In this document: positions 44,812 through 52,666 of the stretch, in pieces
Layout of the letters: the number at the start of each line of letters is the position of its first letter
How positions within the stretch are numbered: position 1 is the stretch's first letter
Assembly: GCF_016219575.1 (NCBI RefSeq)
Contig: NZ_JACRMG010000018.1
Location: forward strand, 1 to 64,000
Direction of reading: 5' to 3'
Origin: Bradyrhizobium sp.
GTDB taxonomy: Bacteria > Pseudomonadota > Alphaproteobacteria > Rhizobiales > Xanthobacteraceae
DNA length: 64,000 nucleotides
Translations under genes and position numbers: made by a program
Notes under the pieces: model-generated
Databases searched by the model: none
The model's input: only the letters and a program-made list of their open reading frames with translations
Told to the model about the DNA's origin: nothing

Positions 44812-46380
44812 ATGATCAAGCGGCTTCGCCTCGAAGACCCTGACGACGAAGCCCCCCATCCACCTCGCCGCCCTCGCAAATCAAACCACCTCACACTGCT
44901 TGAAGCGTTCTCCGATCCCCGACTGTTCGCTCCGTTCTTCAAAGACCCTGATAGCTGGATCGCATGGCAAGCCCTGATCGGCGCCGCATTCGGTCTGCCC
45001 ATGACGGGCGACCATCTCGCGATCTATCGCAAGTGTACAGGCCGCACAGACCCTCCGACCGAACAGATGCGCGAACTTGTCCTCGTCGTCGGCCGACGCG
45101 GAGGCAAGTCACGCGTCCTCGCCTTGATTGCGACCTGGCTCGCGGCTTTCGTCGATTACAAGCCCTATCTAGACCCCGGTGAGCGTGGCGTCGTTCAGGT
45201 TCTCGCCGCAGACCGCGATCAGGCGAAAATCATCCTCCGCTACGTCAAGGCCTTCTTCAAACTGCCCATGCTCTCGCGACTGATCGAACGCGAGACGCAG
45301 TTCGGCTTGGAGTTAAGCAACAGCGTCGCAATCGAAGTGACCACCGCGTCGTTTCGTTCGGTTCGCGGGGCCACCTGCGTGGCCGCCTTGGCGGACGAGA
45401 TCGCTTTTTGGGCTGATGAAGGCGCAAACCCCGATGCCGAAGTCATCAAGGCAATTCGCCCGTCGATGGCGACGATCCCCAACGCCATGCTCCTACTTGC
45501 GTCCTCGCCGTATGCCCGCAAGGGCGTGTTGTGGGACATGCATCGTCAGCATCACGGCAAGGATGATCCTCGGGTCTTGTCGTGGCAGGCCTCGACCGAG
45601 ACCATGAACCCCTCGATTGATCCTGACTATCTCAAGGAACAATACGAGCGCGACCCCGTGTCGGCGTCAGCCGAATATGGCGCACAGTTCCGCACAGACG
45701 TTGAAGCCTTCATTTCAGCCGAAGCGGTTGACGCAGTCACGGCAGAGGAACGCGAGCGCCCGTACATTGCAGGCAGGCGCTACTACGCCTTTGCAGACCC
45801 TGCGGGCGGCTCCGGCAAGGACAGCTTCACGCTCGCAATCGGGCACGTCGAAGACAGAGTGCCCGTGCTCGACGTGATCAGGGAGAAGAAACCGCCGTTC
45901 TCGCCGAAAGCCGTCATCTCTGACCTTTGCGAGACCCTCAAGCAGTACGGCATCCGCAAGGTGACGGCTGATCGCTTCGCCGCAGAGTTCGCGGTCGAGG
46001 CGTTCCGCGAGCATCAAATCACGCTCGAACATTCGCTCAAGCCCAAGAGCCAGATTTATTCGGAGTTTCTCCCGCTCCTGAACTCCAAGACGTGCGATCT
46101 CCTCGACCATGCACGATTGCGAACGCAGTTGCTCGGCCTTGAACGAAAAGTAAGTCGGGCGGGGAAGGACTCGATTGACCACGGCCCCGGCGGACATGAC
46201 GACGTTGCGAACGCAGTCGCCGGCGTCCTCACCAGCATGGGTGTCCGCAAATACAAGTACGACGCCTCGATGGCATGGGTCGGCTCAATCGATCCGTCCT
46301 CGTCGCGAGAGCAGAGCCCCGCTGCCCAGCGATTGGCGTCACTCGTTCAGATGCAGACCGCAAGAGGATTAATCCGATGA
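44812..46380 (+). CDS. Phage terminase large subunit
   Basis: A 522-residue DNA-packaging motor and nuclease. The Walker A-like loop is GRRGGKS at residues 94-100 and Walker B is ALADE at 192-196. The C-terminal RNase H-like nuclease shows Asp329 in YYAFADPAGGSGKDSF, Asp387 in KVTADRFAAEF and an Asp pair in GGHDDVANAVAG. All key residues are in place, so the protein should be active. In a complete phage it would be followed by portal and capsid genes, but here three unrecognised genes follow. It overlaps the next gene through ATGA. Confidence 0.93.
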   Translation: MIKRLRLEDPDDEAPHPPRRPRKSNHLTLLEAFSDPRLFAPFFKDPDSWIAWQALIGAAFGLPMTGDHLAIYRKCTGRTDPPTEQMRELVLVVGRRGGKSRVLALIATWLAAFVDYKPYLDPGERGVVQVLAADRDQAKIILRYVKAFFKLPMLSRLIERETQFGLELSNSVAIEVTTASFRSVRGATCVAALADEIAFWADEGANPDAEVIKAIRPSMATIPNAMLLLASSPYARKGVLWDMHRQHHGKDDPRVLSWQASTETMNPSIDPDYLKEQYERDPVSASAEYGAQFRTDVEAFISAEAVDAVTAEERERPYIAGRRYYAFADPAGGSGKDSFTLAIGHVEDRVPVLDVIREKKPPFSPKAVISDLCETLKQYGIRKVTADRFAAEFAVEAFREHQITLEHSLKPKSQIYSEFLPLLNSKTCDLLDHARLRTQLLGLERKVSRAGKDSIDHGPGGHDDVANAVAGVLTSMGVRKYKYDASMAWVGSIDPSSSREQSPAAQRLASLVQMQTARGLIR

Positions 46381-46871
46381 CTAAGCACAGTGACAACATC
46401 TACCCGTTCTTCTCGATCTATGACGGGCAGGCTTACCTCAAAAAGCGCCAGCTACCCCGCGGTGGAGATGCGGACATGTTCTCGCACACGTTCACCGACA
46501 CCTACGTGAACGATCACGGCCAAATCTACAAGACGGTAACGAACCTTTATTCCACCATGTGCGATGCGGCCCACCACGATCAAGCGCTCTACATTTTTCA
46601 TGCGGAGTACGTGCAGAGGACGAGGTTAGGCAAGTTGGCACAGAACGTCACCCTCCACCTCGATGGTGACCGGCCCCATTTCACGATCACAGACGCCGAA
46701 GGTGCAGTCCACACGTTCTCTCTGGCAGGGAGATCAGAGGAAGAGATGCGCGACGACGTGATCACGCGGGAGATCACGCACAGGGGACGTCAGATCTACA
46801 GCAAGTGGTTTCAAGCGTCCGACTATGACGCAGAGAAGATTGTCATGCTCGGCACCACGATCACGGGCTGA
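46377..46871 (+). CDS. Unknown protein coupled to the terminase, 164 aa
   Basis: Its ATG overlaps the terminase stop (ATGA), so it is translationally coupled and probably belongs to the packaging module. It reads MTKHSDNIYPFFSIYDGQAY and is a beta-rich soluble protein with HTFTDTYVNDHGQIYKTVTNLY and a His-containing HHDQALYIFH. No portal, protease or capsid signature is visible. Candidates such as a packaging accessory protein or capsid-size redirector are speculation. I recognise no family. Confidence 0.75.
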   Translation: MTKHSDNIYPFFSIYDGQAYLKKRQLPRGGDADMFSHTFTDTYVNDHGQIYKTVTNLYSTMCDAAHHDQALYIFHAEYVQRTRLGKLAQNVTLHLDGDRPHFTITDAEGAVHTFSLAGRSEEEMRDDVITREITHRGRQIYSKWFQASDYDAEKIVMLGTTITG

Positions 46872-46932
46872 GCGATGAAGAAAGTTCGCAACGTGTGACT
46901 GAGTAAACCAACCCTCGAAAAGGAACAGACCA

Positions 46933-47346
46933 ATGGAAGTAATCGATAAATACGGCAAGCGTGTTCGCCGCGACGGCGTTCTTCAGGACGGTGACCGAAT
47001 GACCGTCCCGATGCGGATGATGGATGTGGCAAATCCTGGCCTTGCGGCTGCAGCTGCACTCGCCGATGCCGTCAAGCGCAACGAGCAGTTCGATGGACGT
47101 CAGCACCGACCCGGCTTCGCGGGCACAACGCAGGACGTTTACGCGGCTGGCGACGCAGCACGAGAGGCGAGGGACGCGAGCATTCGCGATGCCTGGCGCA
47201 ACCCGCCTCCCGTGATCGACACGGCGAAGCCGAGCGAGCCCGCGGCTCTCGTTCCGGTGACTGCGCCGAACGCCCAGCTGTTCGCGGCGCGCGATCAGGC
47301 AATTGCGGACCGTGATCGCCGCGTACAGGCCGCATGGAAGCCCTGA
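46933..47346 (+). CDS. Unknown element protein, 137 aa
   Basis: It starts MEVIDKYGKRVRRDGVLQDGD with AAAAGGAA about 8 nt upstream. The N-terminal third resembles a small beta domain; the rest is Ala-rich and helical with a repeated short pattern (AAREARDASIRDAWRNP near the middle and ARDQAIADRDRRVQAAWKP at the end). The internal repeat suggests a duplicated helix. It is part of the plus-strand operon after the terminase. No family is recognised. Confidence 0.7.
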   Translation: MEVIDKYGKRVRRDGVLQDGDRMTVPMRMMDVANPGLAAAAALADAVKRNEQFDGRQHRPGFAGTTQDVYAAGDAAREARDASIRDAWRNPPPVIDTAKPSEPAALVPVTAPNAQLFAARDQAIADRDRRVQAAWKP

Positions 47347-47358
47347 TCAAAAGCGACC

Positions 47359-47382
47359 CCCCCTGTGAACCCTCACAGGGGG
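47359..47382 (+). other. Perfect intra-operon hairpin
   Basis: The 10-bp stem CCCCCTGTGA/TCACAGGGGG closes an ACCC loop between two genes of the terminase operon. No T-run follows. It may tune downstream expression or protect an mRNA end. Confidence 0.6.
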
Positions 47383-47406
47383 AAAACCCAAACAGGAAGG
47401 TGAACA

Positions 47407-48237
47407 ATGACAAACGATGAACTCCCCGCCCGCGCTCTCGCGAAAATCTTCGCACTCAAAGATCAGGAGCAGCAGGCGTTGACCCTCATGCGGTCGAACC
47501 AGCGCACGATCTCCGAGTTGCAGCGCGCAGTAGACATCAATCCACACGGCCCAAAGGCCGCAGCGTGGCAGGATGAAATTGCACGACTGCAGGACGTGCA
47601 GGTGCCTCATCAAGCACGTCATAGAACACTCGCGGACCTCAACGCGAGGATCGAACATTATCTCGCGACCTTGCCGCCCGATGCGGAAGTCGAGGAGGCG
47701 AAGAAAGTCAAAGTCAAGCTGAACGGGCAGACCCGGCAACAGGCCGTCACGGCGCTGCGCGAAAAGATCGTCAACCTGCACATGCAACGCGCTGAAACCG
47801 AACTCGCTGCGTTACCTGCGGTCGAGATCAAGGCCGCGGCAAAGCGATGGATCATTGATCGCGCGTTGAAGGCAAAGCCTGCGCTGATTGCGACGCATGA
47901 CAAATTCGACCTGAAAGCCACGTACATGGACCCGCAGGCTTATGCACCTGTGCTCGACACGCTTGCACTCTTAGCGTGGATCGCGCCCGAACAGCTTGAG
48001 GCCAAAATCAACGAAATGGTCGATGCGATGCCCAAGCCGAAACTCGCGCTGACGGTCAAGGAAAAAGCCGAACGCCTCGCCGCAATCGCAGCCGAGCTTG
48101 CGGATTGCGAACGCGCGGAATGCGGGCATATCGATGCGGCTGAGGAAGAGGGCACGATCATTGGGCATCGGCCGAACGTCGGTGTTGAGGCCTTGGTAGG
48201 CATCGTCGTGTCGAAATCACAGGCGAAAGCGGCGTGA
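47407..48237 (+). CDS. Unknown coiled-coil protein, 276 aa
   Basis: It starts MTNDELPARALAKIFALKDQ with GGAAGGTG about 5 nt upstream. It is largely helical and charged: DQEQQALTLMRSNQRTISELQRAV and EKIVNLHMQRAETELAALPAVEIKAAAKRW. A C-terminal part with CERAECGHIDAAEEEG carries two Cys and one His. It could be a scaffold-like or DNA-associated protein of the element. It is the last gene of the plus-strand block. No family is recognised. Confidence 0.7.
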   Translation: MTNDELPARALAKIFALKDQEQQALTLMRSNQRTISELQRAVDINPHGPKAAAWQDEIARLQDVQVPHQARHRTLADLNARIEHYLATLPPDAEVEEAKKVKVKLNGQTRQQAVTALREKIVNLHMQRAETELAALPAVEIKAAAKRWIIDRALKAKPALIATHDKFDLKATYMDPQAYAPVLDTLALLAWIAPEQLEAKINEMVDAMPKPKLALTVKEKAERLAAIAAELADCERAECGHIDAAEEEGTIIGHRPNVGVEALVGIVVSKSQAKAA

Positions 48238-48436
48238 TCGGTTCCCCTCCGCTTCGAGCGCATCACAGCGGAGGGCTTGGCCCGGGCGGTTTCTTGACGG
48301 TCTTCACGCCCGGGGCGGACAAGTCGGCGAGTGTCCGCTTCATAGAAACAACCCCGACAGCCCGCGGTCAGGTTCTCCAAAACCTTTGCCCGACGCGGCG
48401 GGCAATTCGATCACGCGGCGAACGTGATCGAGAACG

Positions 48437-48475
48437 GCCCCGTCGCCGTTTTCCTTTCCTGGGCGGCGGCGGGGC
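48437..48475. terminator. GC-rich hairpin between convergent element genes
   Basis: The stem GCCCCGTCGCCG pairs with CGGCGGCGGGGC (one G-U) around a 15-nt pyrimidine-rich loop. It lies between the plus-strand block and the minus-strand small gene. No T-run follows, so termination is possible but unproven. Confidence 0.45.
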
Positions 48476-48482
48476 AACTCTG

Positions 48483-48767
48483 CTAAAGCGGGCCTAGCAA
48501 ACTGTGACGATCTTTCTCCGCAAGGACGGCATCACGCTTCGCTTTGGCTTCGTCTAGCTCACCCGACTCACTCATCGCTGCGACCCTGTCAAAATGGGCA
48601 GTGAACAGCTTCTGAAGCCGCTGAGGTATGTGTTCCCATACCAGCTCCACATTTCGATTTCCGTTGATCTCGCGATAGAGCTGCCTTGCGTTAGCCAGCT
48701 TTCTGGCCAGCCGCTTCACTTGCAGTTCCGCAACGAACACATCGTCTCTGTTGAATTTGATCTTCAT
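48483..48767 (-). CDS. Unknown small protein, 94 aa
   Basis: It starts MKIKFNRDDVFVAELQVKRLA with GAGGG 6 nt before the ATG. It is helical and charged (ARQLYREINGNRNVELVWEHI, RLQKLFTAHFDRVAAMSESGELDEAKAKRDAVL), possibly a coiled coil. It is transcribed leftward, and the stem-rich stretch 48785-48884 lies just upstream of it, so that stretch could be part of its leader. Function unknown. Confidence 0.6.
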   Translation of the reverse strand: MKIKFNRDDVFVAELQVKRLARKLANARQLYREINGNRNVELVWEHIPQRLQKLFTAHFDRVAAMSESGELDEAKAKRDAVLAEKDRHSLLGPL

Positions 48768-48784
48768 AGAAGCCCTCAGGGTTA

Positions 48785-48884
48785 GGGGCTTCTAGCCTGC
48801 GCCTTCGCGCAGAGACCCCGGTGGATACGAGAATTACGGATCCACCCTCGCAGGGCGAGGAGTTAGGCTGCCGGCTAGCTCGGC
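48785..48884. ncRNA. Stem-rich non-coding stretch, candidate structured RNA
   Basis: Within 100 bases there are four successive hairpins: CTGCGC-CTTC-GCGCAG (48797-48812) enclosed by GGGG/CCCC (48785-48788, 48816-48819); GGTGGAT/ATCCACC (48820-48846); CCTCGC-AGG-GCGAGG (48846-48860); and GCCG/CGGC (48870-48884). Such dense perfect pairing between genes suggests a structured RNA or recombination/replication site. The strand is undecided. No reverse transcriptase lies nearby, which argues against a retron. Confidence 0.4.
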
Positions 48885-49012
48885 AACGGGGCCGACTGAA
48901 GTCTCCCAGACGGCAAAACCGGTGTCAATCCAACCACAGTTTGAACGGCATGGGGCAGCTACTTTCAATTGTTCATCCGTTCACATGATTATCGTCCTAG
49001 GCGGCGATGAGC

Positions 49013-49708
49013 TTATTCGAAACTCAGCATCGGAGCGTCACCTGCCGCTGCTTCAACAGCGTCGTTTACTCGACCCAGCGCGGTGGCGAGATCATTGCTC
49101 CACACCCCGTCATCACCGAACGCGGGAATGGCCTGCATAGTGTTGATCTGCTCCGGAGCCTTTCGCTTTGGCTTGAGCGATTTAGACGGGATGTACATGA
49201 ACGAATGCCATGATCCCGTCGACGCCTGCATACAAACCGCGAGCAGATCGAACTCGTCAAACCGATAGGGCCGCGTTGCTTGCCCCTCCCCGTCAGTTCC
49301 TGTCCGCGTCCGTTGCACCTCGACCACGTGAAAGCCATTGCGACGTTGCATGGCGACGCCCTTGGCTCTCCGTTGCGTCTTGACCTGGATGCGGATGCTC
49401 TGATTACCCTTCTTGAGGCGAGCATCGTATGCCTGTTCGCCGATAGGCGGATCGTTTTTCCAACCTTCGGCTTCCATCTTGGGCATGATGTCGATGACGA
49501 ACGTCAACTCCGCGATCAATCCTCGCACGCCGCGTTGCGTGATGTCGGGCGCACGATGGATCGCCTCAAGGATGATTTCTGCGTTGACGTGGAATTGACG
49601 TTCAAGCGGATGGATTAGAACGCCGTCCCGGATATCCGCGAAAATTTGCTGCTTCTGATCAGGCGTCAGAGCACGAGCAGCTGCGCGCAATTTCTCAAAG
49701 TCATCCAT
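49013..49708 (-). CDS. PD-(D/E)XK nuclease-like protein, candidate restriction endonuclease
   Basis: A 231-residue protein. The segment VRGLIAELTFVIDIMPKMEAEGW (Glu67), then EQAYDARLKKGNQSIRIQVKTQRRAKG, gives an E...D95...Q108-V-K110 arrangement typical of PD-(D/E)XK nucleases, close to group I intron-type and type II restriction folds. Its start overlaps the end of the upstream HTH gene by 8 bases, so they are one transcript. A DNA methyltransferase lies divergently upstream. Together they look like a type II-style restriction-modification system; no target site can be predicted. Confidence 0.7.
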   Translation of the reverse strand: MDDFEKLRAAARALTPDQKQQIFADIRDGVLIHPLERQFHVNAEIILEAIHRAPDITQRGVRGLIAELTFVIDIMPKMEAEGWKNDPPIGEQAYDARLKKGNQSIRIQVKTQRRAKGVAMQRRNGFHVVEVQRTRTGTDGEGQATRPYRFDEFDLLAVCMQASTGSWHSFMYIPSKSLKPKRKAPEQINTMQAIPAFGDDGVWSNDLATALGRVNDAVEAAAGDAPMLSFE

Positions 49709-49910
49709 GACGCTTCGGACGACCCGCCTTCTTCGGCTCAAAATTCTTGATGTCTTCGCGGCGGATCAGGACGTGGCCGCCGATCTCGATAGTGCGAATG
49801 CGGTTCCCGCGCACAAGCTTGGAAATCGCCTGACGCGACACTTGCCGAAGCCGTGCAGCCTCAGCTTGCGAAATCCAATCTTCTGCCCGGAAATCGGTTG
49901 ACACATGCAA
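49701..49910 (-). CDS. Small HTH regulator of the nuclease-methyltransferase module
   Basis: A 69-residue excisionase/MerR-like helix-turn-helix protein: WISQAEAARLRQVSRQAISKLVRGNRIRTIEIGGHVLIRREDIKNF, with a basic tail GRPKRHG. It overlaps the nuclease gene and faces the methyltransferase across about 115 bp. By position it may act like a controller (C) protein that delays nuclease expression until methylation is complete, although true C proteins are XRE-type; this one is not. Confidence 0.75.
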   Translation of the reverse strand: MHVSTDFRAEDWISQAEAARLRQVSRQAISKLVRGNRIRTIEIGGHVLIRREDIKNFEPKKAGRPKRHG

Positions 49911-50026
49911 CCTATTACTATTTCATCTGTGGGTAGATTGGCGCTTACACCAATTCGTGCGGACAAAGTCAAACGACGGGCACGCCGTGCGCTACAATCC
50001 GCACAGCAAATGATCTCGGATGAACG

Positions 50027-51013
50027 ATGACCAAGTCTGCGGCCAAGCCTCGCAAATCGAAACACGAAGAAGGCGAGCCCCTCAATACGCTCACCCCGTA
50101 CTACAAAACAGCGTTCGGCAGAGCCTATCTGACCGATAGCCTTGTCGGGCTCCGCGACATCCCGGAGGGATCAGTCAATCTGATCGTGACATCCCCTCCC
50201 TACGCCCTGCACTTCAAGAAGGCATACGGGAACGTCGATAAGAACGAGTACGTAGATTGGTTTCTAGAATTTGCGCGCGAGATGTATCGCACGCTGGCCG
50301 ATGACGGGAGCTTGGTTCTCAATATCGGAGGCAGCTACAATAAGGGCGTCCCGACCAAATCCCTCTATCACTATCGACTCCTGATCCGGCTCGTTGACGA
50401 GATCGGATTTCACCTTGCCCAGGAATGCTTCTGGTACAACCCTGCCAAGATGCCGATGCCCGCAGAATGGGTCACAGTCCGCAAGATCAGGATCAAGGAG
50501 AGCGTTGAATACGTGTGGTGGCTCTCCAAGACTCCGTGGCCCAAGGCGTCCAATCAACGCGTGCTCACGCAAGGTCTCAGCGCCGACATGATCAGGTTGA
50601 ACAAGCGGGGCCTCAGAGAGACGACGCGACCCGGGGGCTACAAGATCAATGCGAGCTGGTCGGAGATCAAAGGAAAAGGAGCCATCCCCTCCAATTTCAT
50701 TCAGCAAGAAATGTTTGAGGAGGAGCGCGATCCTCCGTCAAACACCCTGATCATGGGGAACAACGCAGCCAATGACGTGTACACGCTGCGTTGCAAGGAA
50801 GCAGGGCTCAAGGTCCACCCCGCGCGATATCCGCGTGCCCTCCCCGAGTTCTTTATCAAGATGCTGACAGAGGAAGGCGACGTGGTGCTCGATCCGTTCG
50901 CAGGATCGAACACGACAGGGTCGGTTGCCGAGACTCTCAGTCGACGATGGCTCGCTTTCGACGACGTGGAAGAATATTTGGTCGGCAGCAAATTCCGCTT
51001 TGAAGGTTTCTGA
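50027..51013 (+). CDS. Site-specific DNA methyltransferase, beta class (SPPY)
   Basis: A 328-residue DNA methyltransferase. The catalytic motif TSPPY lies at residues 55-59 and the SAM-binding motif I (VVLDPFAGSNTTG) near residue 289, so the order is that of the beta class. The SPPY form occurs in N4-cytosine and some N6-adenine enzymes, so the modified base is uncertain. It is divergent from the HTH/nuclease pair and ends 71 bp before the tRNA-His gene. It is most likely the protective half of a restriction-modification system, though an orphan regulatory methylase is possible. Confidence 0.92.
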   Translation: MTKSAAKPRKSKHEEGEPLNTLTPYYKTAFGRAYLTDSLVGLRDIPEGSVNLIVTSPPYALHFKKAYGNVDKNEYVDWFLEFAREMYRTLADDGSLVLNIGGSYNKGVPTKSLYHYRLLIRLVDEIGFHLAQECFWYNPAKMPMPAEWVTVRKIRIKESVEYVWWLSKTPWPKASNQRVLTQGLSADMIRLNKRGLRETTRPGGYKINASWSEIKGKGAIPSNFIQQEMFEEERDPPSNTLIMGNNAANDVYTLRCKEAGLKVHPARYPRALPEFFIKMLTEEGDVVLDPFAGSNTTGSVAETLSRRWLAFDDVEEYLVGSKFRFEGF

Positions 51014-51084
51014 CGTTCGATACCTAAATTCGGTACCCAAACAGGTATCGAACAAACAGGGCACTGCTAACCGGTTGATCTAGT

Positions 51085-51129
51085 TGGTACAGTTGGGTGG
51101 GCTCGAACCACCGACCTCCTGTTCCACAG
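51085..51129 (-). repeat. Right attachment site (inside tRNA-His)
   Basis: These 45 bp are identical to 38745-38789 and form the 3' part of the intact tRNA-His. It marks the right boundary of the integrative element. Confidence 0.93.
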
Positions 51130-51161
51130 ACAGGCGCTCTAACCAACTGAGCTACAACTGC
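51085..51161 (-). tRNA. tRNA-His(GTG)
   Basis: A complete 77-nt tRNA on the minus strand. The acceptor stem GCAGTTG/CAACTGT, the T arm GGTGG-TTCGAGC-CCACC and the anticodon arm CCTGT/ACAGG with GTG all fit, and CCA is encoded. It has A73 and no extra G at -1, the unusual histidine-tRNA form known from alphaproteobacteria. Its 3' end faces the integrative element, which duplicated the 3' part at 38745-38789. Confidence 0.96.
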
Positions 51162-51272
51162 ATCCCGATCGCGCCCTGCAAAAAGGGGGCTCGATTTGGC
51201 CGGAAACTAGGTGCAACGACCGGCTTTGGCAAGGCCGGAACGTTGCGTTCACGGACGACGATTCCGGCGCAA

Positions 51273-51303
51273 AAAGGCCCGGACCTGACGGGTCCGGGCC
51301 TTT
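51273..51303 (-). terminator. Terminator of the first phasin gene
   Basis: A perfect 13-bp stem AAAGGCCCGGACC/GGTCCGGGCCTTT with a 5-nt loop lies 22 bp beyond the phasin stop. Read on the minus strand it runs into T residues. Confidence 0.88.
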
Positions 51304-51324
51304 GTTCTCAAGTCAGATCGAATA

Positions 51325-51753
51325 TCAGGCGGCCGGCTTGTAGTACTTGGCGGCGGTGGCCTTGATCGGCTCGGCGGTCTCGGTCGCAATCTTCTGGCCG
51401 AGCTCGGCGAGCTCCTTGGCCTGCGCCGTGTAGGCCTCGAGCTGCTTCTTGGTGTGCGAGCTCCACAGCTCCAGCGCTTCGGCCGGCGACTTAACGCCGA
51501 ACAGCTCCTGGGCGAAGTCGAGCGAGGCGGTGGAGTTGGCCTTGATGAACTCCATCACCTTGGCGGAGTAGGCGCTGGCGCCCTTGTTCACGCTGGTGAA
51601 CACGGCCTCGATGGTGCCGTTATGGGCCTCGGCGGCGTCCTTGAACTTGGCGTAGCCTTCACGGGCCTGCGAAACGCCCTTCTCGGCGAAGGCGCGGACC
51701 TGCTCGGGAACTTCAAACGGGATGATGGAGGCGGAGAACGGATCGGTCGACAT
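51325..51753 (-). CDS. Phasin, 142 aa
   Basis: A small amphipathic helical protein that coats polyhydroxybutyrate granules. The phasin_2 pattern is clear: FEVPEQVRAFAEKGVSQAREGYAKFKDAAE, then NTHSTASLDFAQELFG-like SLDFAQELFGVKSPAEALELWSSH and AYTAQAKELAELGQKIATE. No signal peptide or membrane helix. It has its own terminator and a TGC-rich upstream region that may bind the PhaR repressor. A second phasin gene lies about 280 bp upstream. Confidence 0.92.
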   Translation of the reverse strand: MSTDPFSASIIPFEVPEQVRAFAEKGVSQAREGYAKFKDAAEAHNGTIEAVFTSVNKGASAYSAKVMEFIKANSTASLDFAQELFGVKSPAEALELWSSHTKKQLEAYTAQAKELAELGQKIATETAEPIKATAAKYYKPAA

Positions 51754-51915
51754 GGAGGGTGCATCCTTGGGTCGTGAGGTGAAACCTGTGTGACCCCATG
51801 CGTGCGTCCCGGAATGATGGGCCGGGCGCGACGGACTGGATCACGCTGTACTCTTCGGAAGTCTGGGGGTGCCCTCATCGGGCGAGCACATAAGACACCC
51901 TTATCATGTCAATTT

Positions 51916-51952
51916 TGTGCAATGCAATGAAATTTGTTGCGATGCCGCACAA
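51916..51952. promoter_or_regulatory. TGC-rich region, possible PhaR-type operator
   Basis: TGTGCAATGCAATG (51916-51929) and TTGTTGCGATGCCGCACAA (51934-51952) are AT-rich, TGC/GCA-repeated sequences 165-200 bp upstream of the phasin start. PhaR repressors of PHB-storing alphaproteobacteria bind TGC-rich sites in phasin promoters. The match is by eye only. Confidence 0.4.
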
Positions 51953-52031
51953 GTATAATTGTGATGCGATATAATAAGACCGAGCCGGATTCCGGTTCCG
52001 GCCCGAGAGTTCCGCCAACCATTGAACAAAT

Positions 52032-52415
52032 TCAGCTTTTCGGCTTGGCGGCATCCATGGCCGCGCGGCTGACGATCTGGCCCATTTCGCTCGCCTGCTC
52101 GGACAGCGCACGCATCTGGGACTGCACATATTCGCTGTGCAGTTTCATCACCTCGGGCAGATCCTTGGCCTTGAGCAGCGACTGCGCGTAGTCGAGGGAA
52201 GCCTGAACGTTCTTCTCGGCATAGGTGACGGCCTTGCCGCCGATCTCCCTGGCGCCGGAGCGCACGGATTCGCGCCGCTCCTCGATATTGCCCGCGGTCG
52301 TCCGCGCACTCTCCATGAACTTGTCAAAGGCCTTGCGGGCCTGCTCGAAGCTCGCCTCCGCCATCGCACGCATATCCTTCGGAATCGCGAAGGGATCACG
52401 TCCATCGTCACTCAT
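52032..52415 (-). CDS. Phasin family protein, 127 aa
   Basis: A second phasin_2 protein: DMRAMAEASFEQARKAFDKFMESAR, GGKAVTYAEKNVQASLDYAQSLLKAKDLPEVMKLHSEYV and a helical tail ending PKS. It is shorter than its neighbour and differs in the N-terminus. It probably also binds PHB granules. Both genes run leftward but are far enough apart for separate promoters. The 250 bp upstream hold no gene. Confidence 0.9.
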   Translation of the reverse strand: MSDDGRDPFAIPKDMRAMAEASFEQARKAFDKFMESARTTAGNIEERRESVRSGAREIGGKAVTYAEKNVQASLDYAQSLLKAKDLPEVMKLHSEYVQSQMRALSEQASEMGQIVSRAAMDAAKPKS

Positions 52416-52666
52416 GCGGCACTCCTGTTTTCACCGTTTGACCCGTCCGTCCCAGGCCGCCAACCCGCGGCGGCCTGCCGGCATCGTGGACTTCCCGCTG
52501 CCGTTTGCAATGCCTAACGCCGACGGCGCCGGAAAGCTCCGGCAGGGGTTAAGGTTATCGGCGGGCGAGCGTGGACCTTGCCCCTGCGCGCGGGCGATAC
52601 TAACGCCACGTTAGTTTCCACCGTCGCGGCGGCGACAGGACACACGAGCGCGGTCAAGCCAGGACA

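Larger units (their letters stand above)
38745..51129. mobile_element. tRNA-His integrative element with terminase and restriction-modification-like module
   Basis: A 12.3-kb element between two perfect 45-bp copies of the 3' part of tRNA-His. It encodes a tyrosine recombinase near the left end, an AlpA-like protein, a possible replication initiator, a GIY-YIG nuclease-like protein, a lone receiver domain, a terminase pair, several unknown genes and a nuclease/methyltransferase module at the right end. The interior is visibly less GC-rich than the flanks. No portal, capsid, tail, lysis or conjugation gene is seen. It could be a phage satellite, a decayed prophage or a genomic island. Confidence 0.88.

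Noticed and set aside
48238..48482. A plus-strand frame following the 276-aa gene
   Set aside because: It overlaps the preceding gene, has no ribosome-binding site and is Arg-rich like a GC-rich random frame. I treat the stretch as non-coding with a hairpin.
48781..48884. Retron msr-msd or integron attC explanation for the hairpin array
   Set aside because: No reverse transcriptase is encoded in the element, and only one of two GTTAGG words fits an attC core with no matching partner box.
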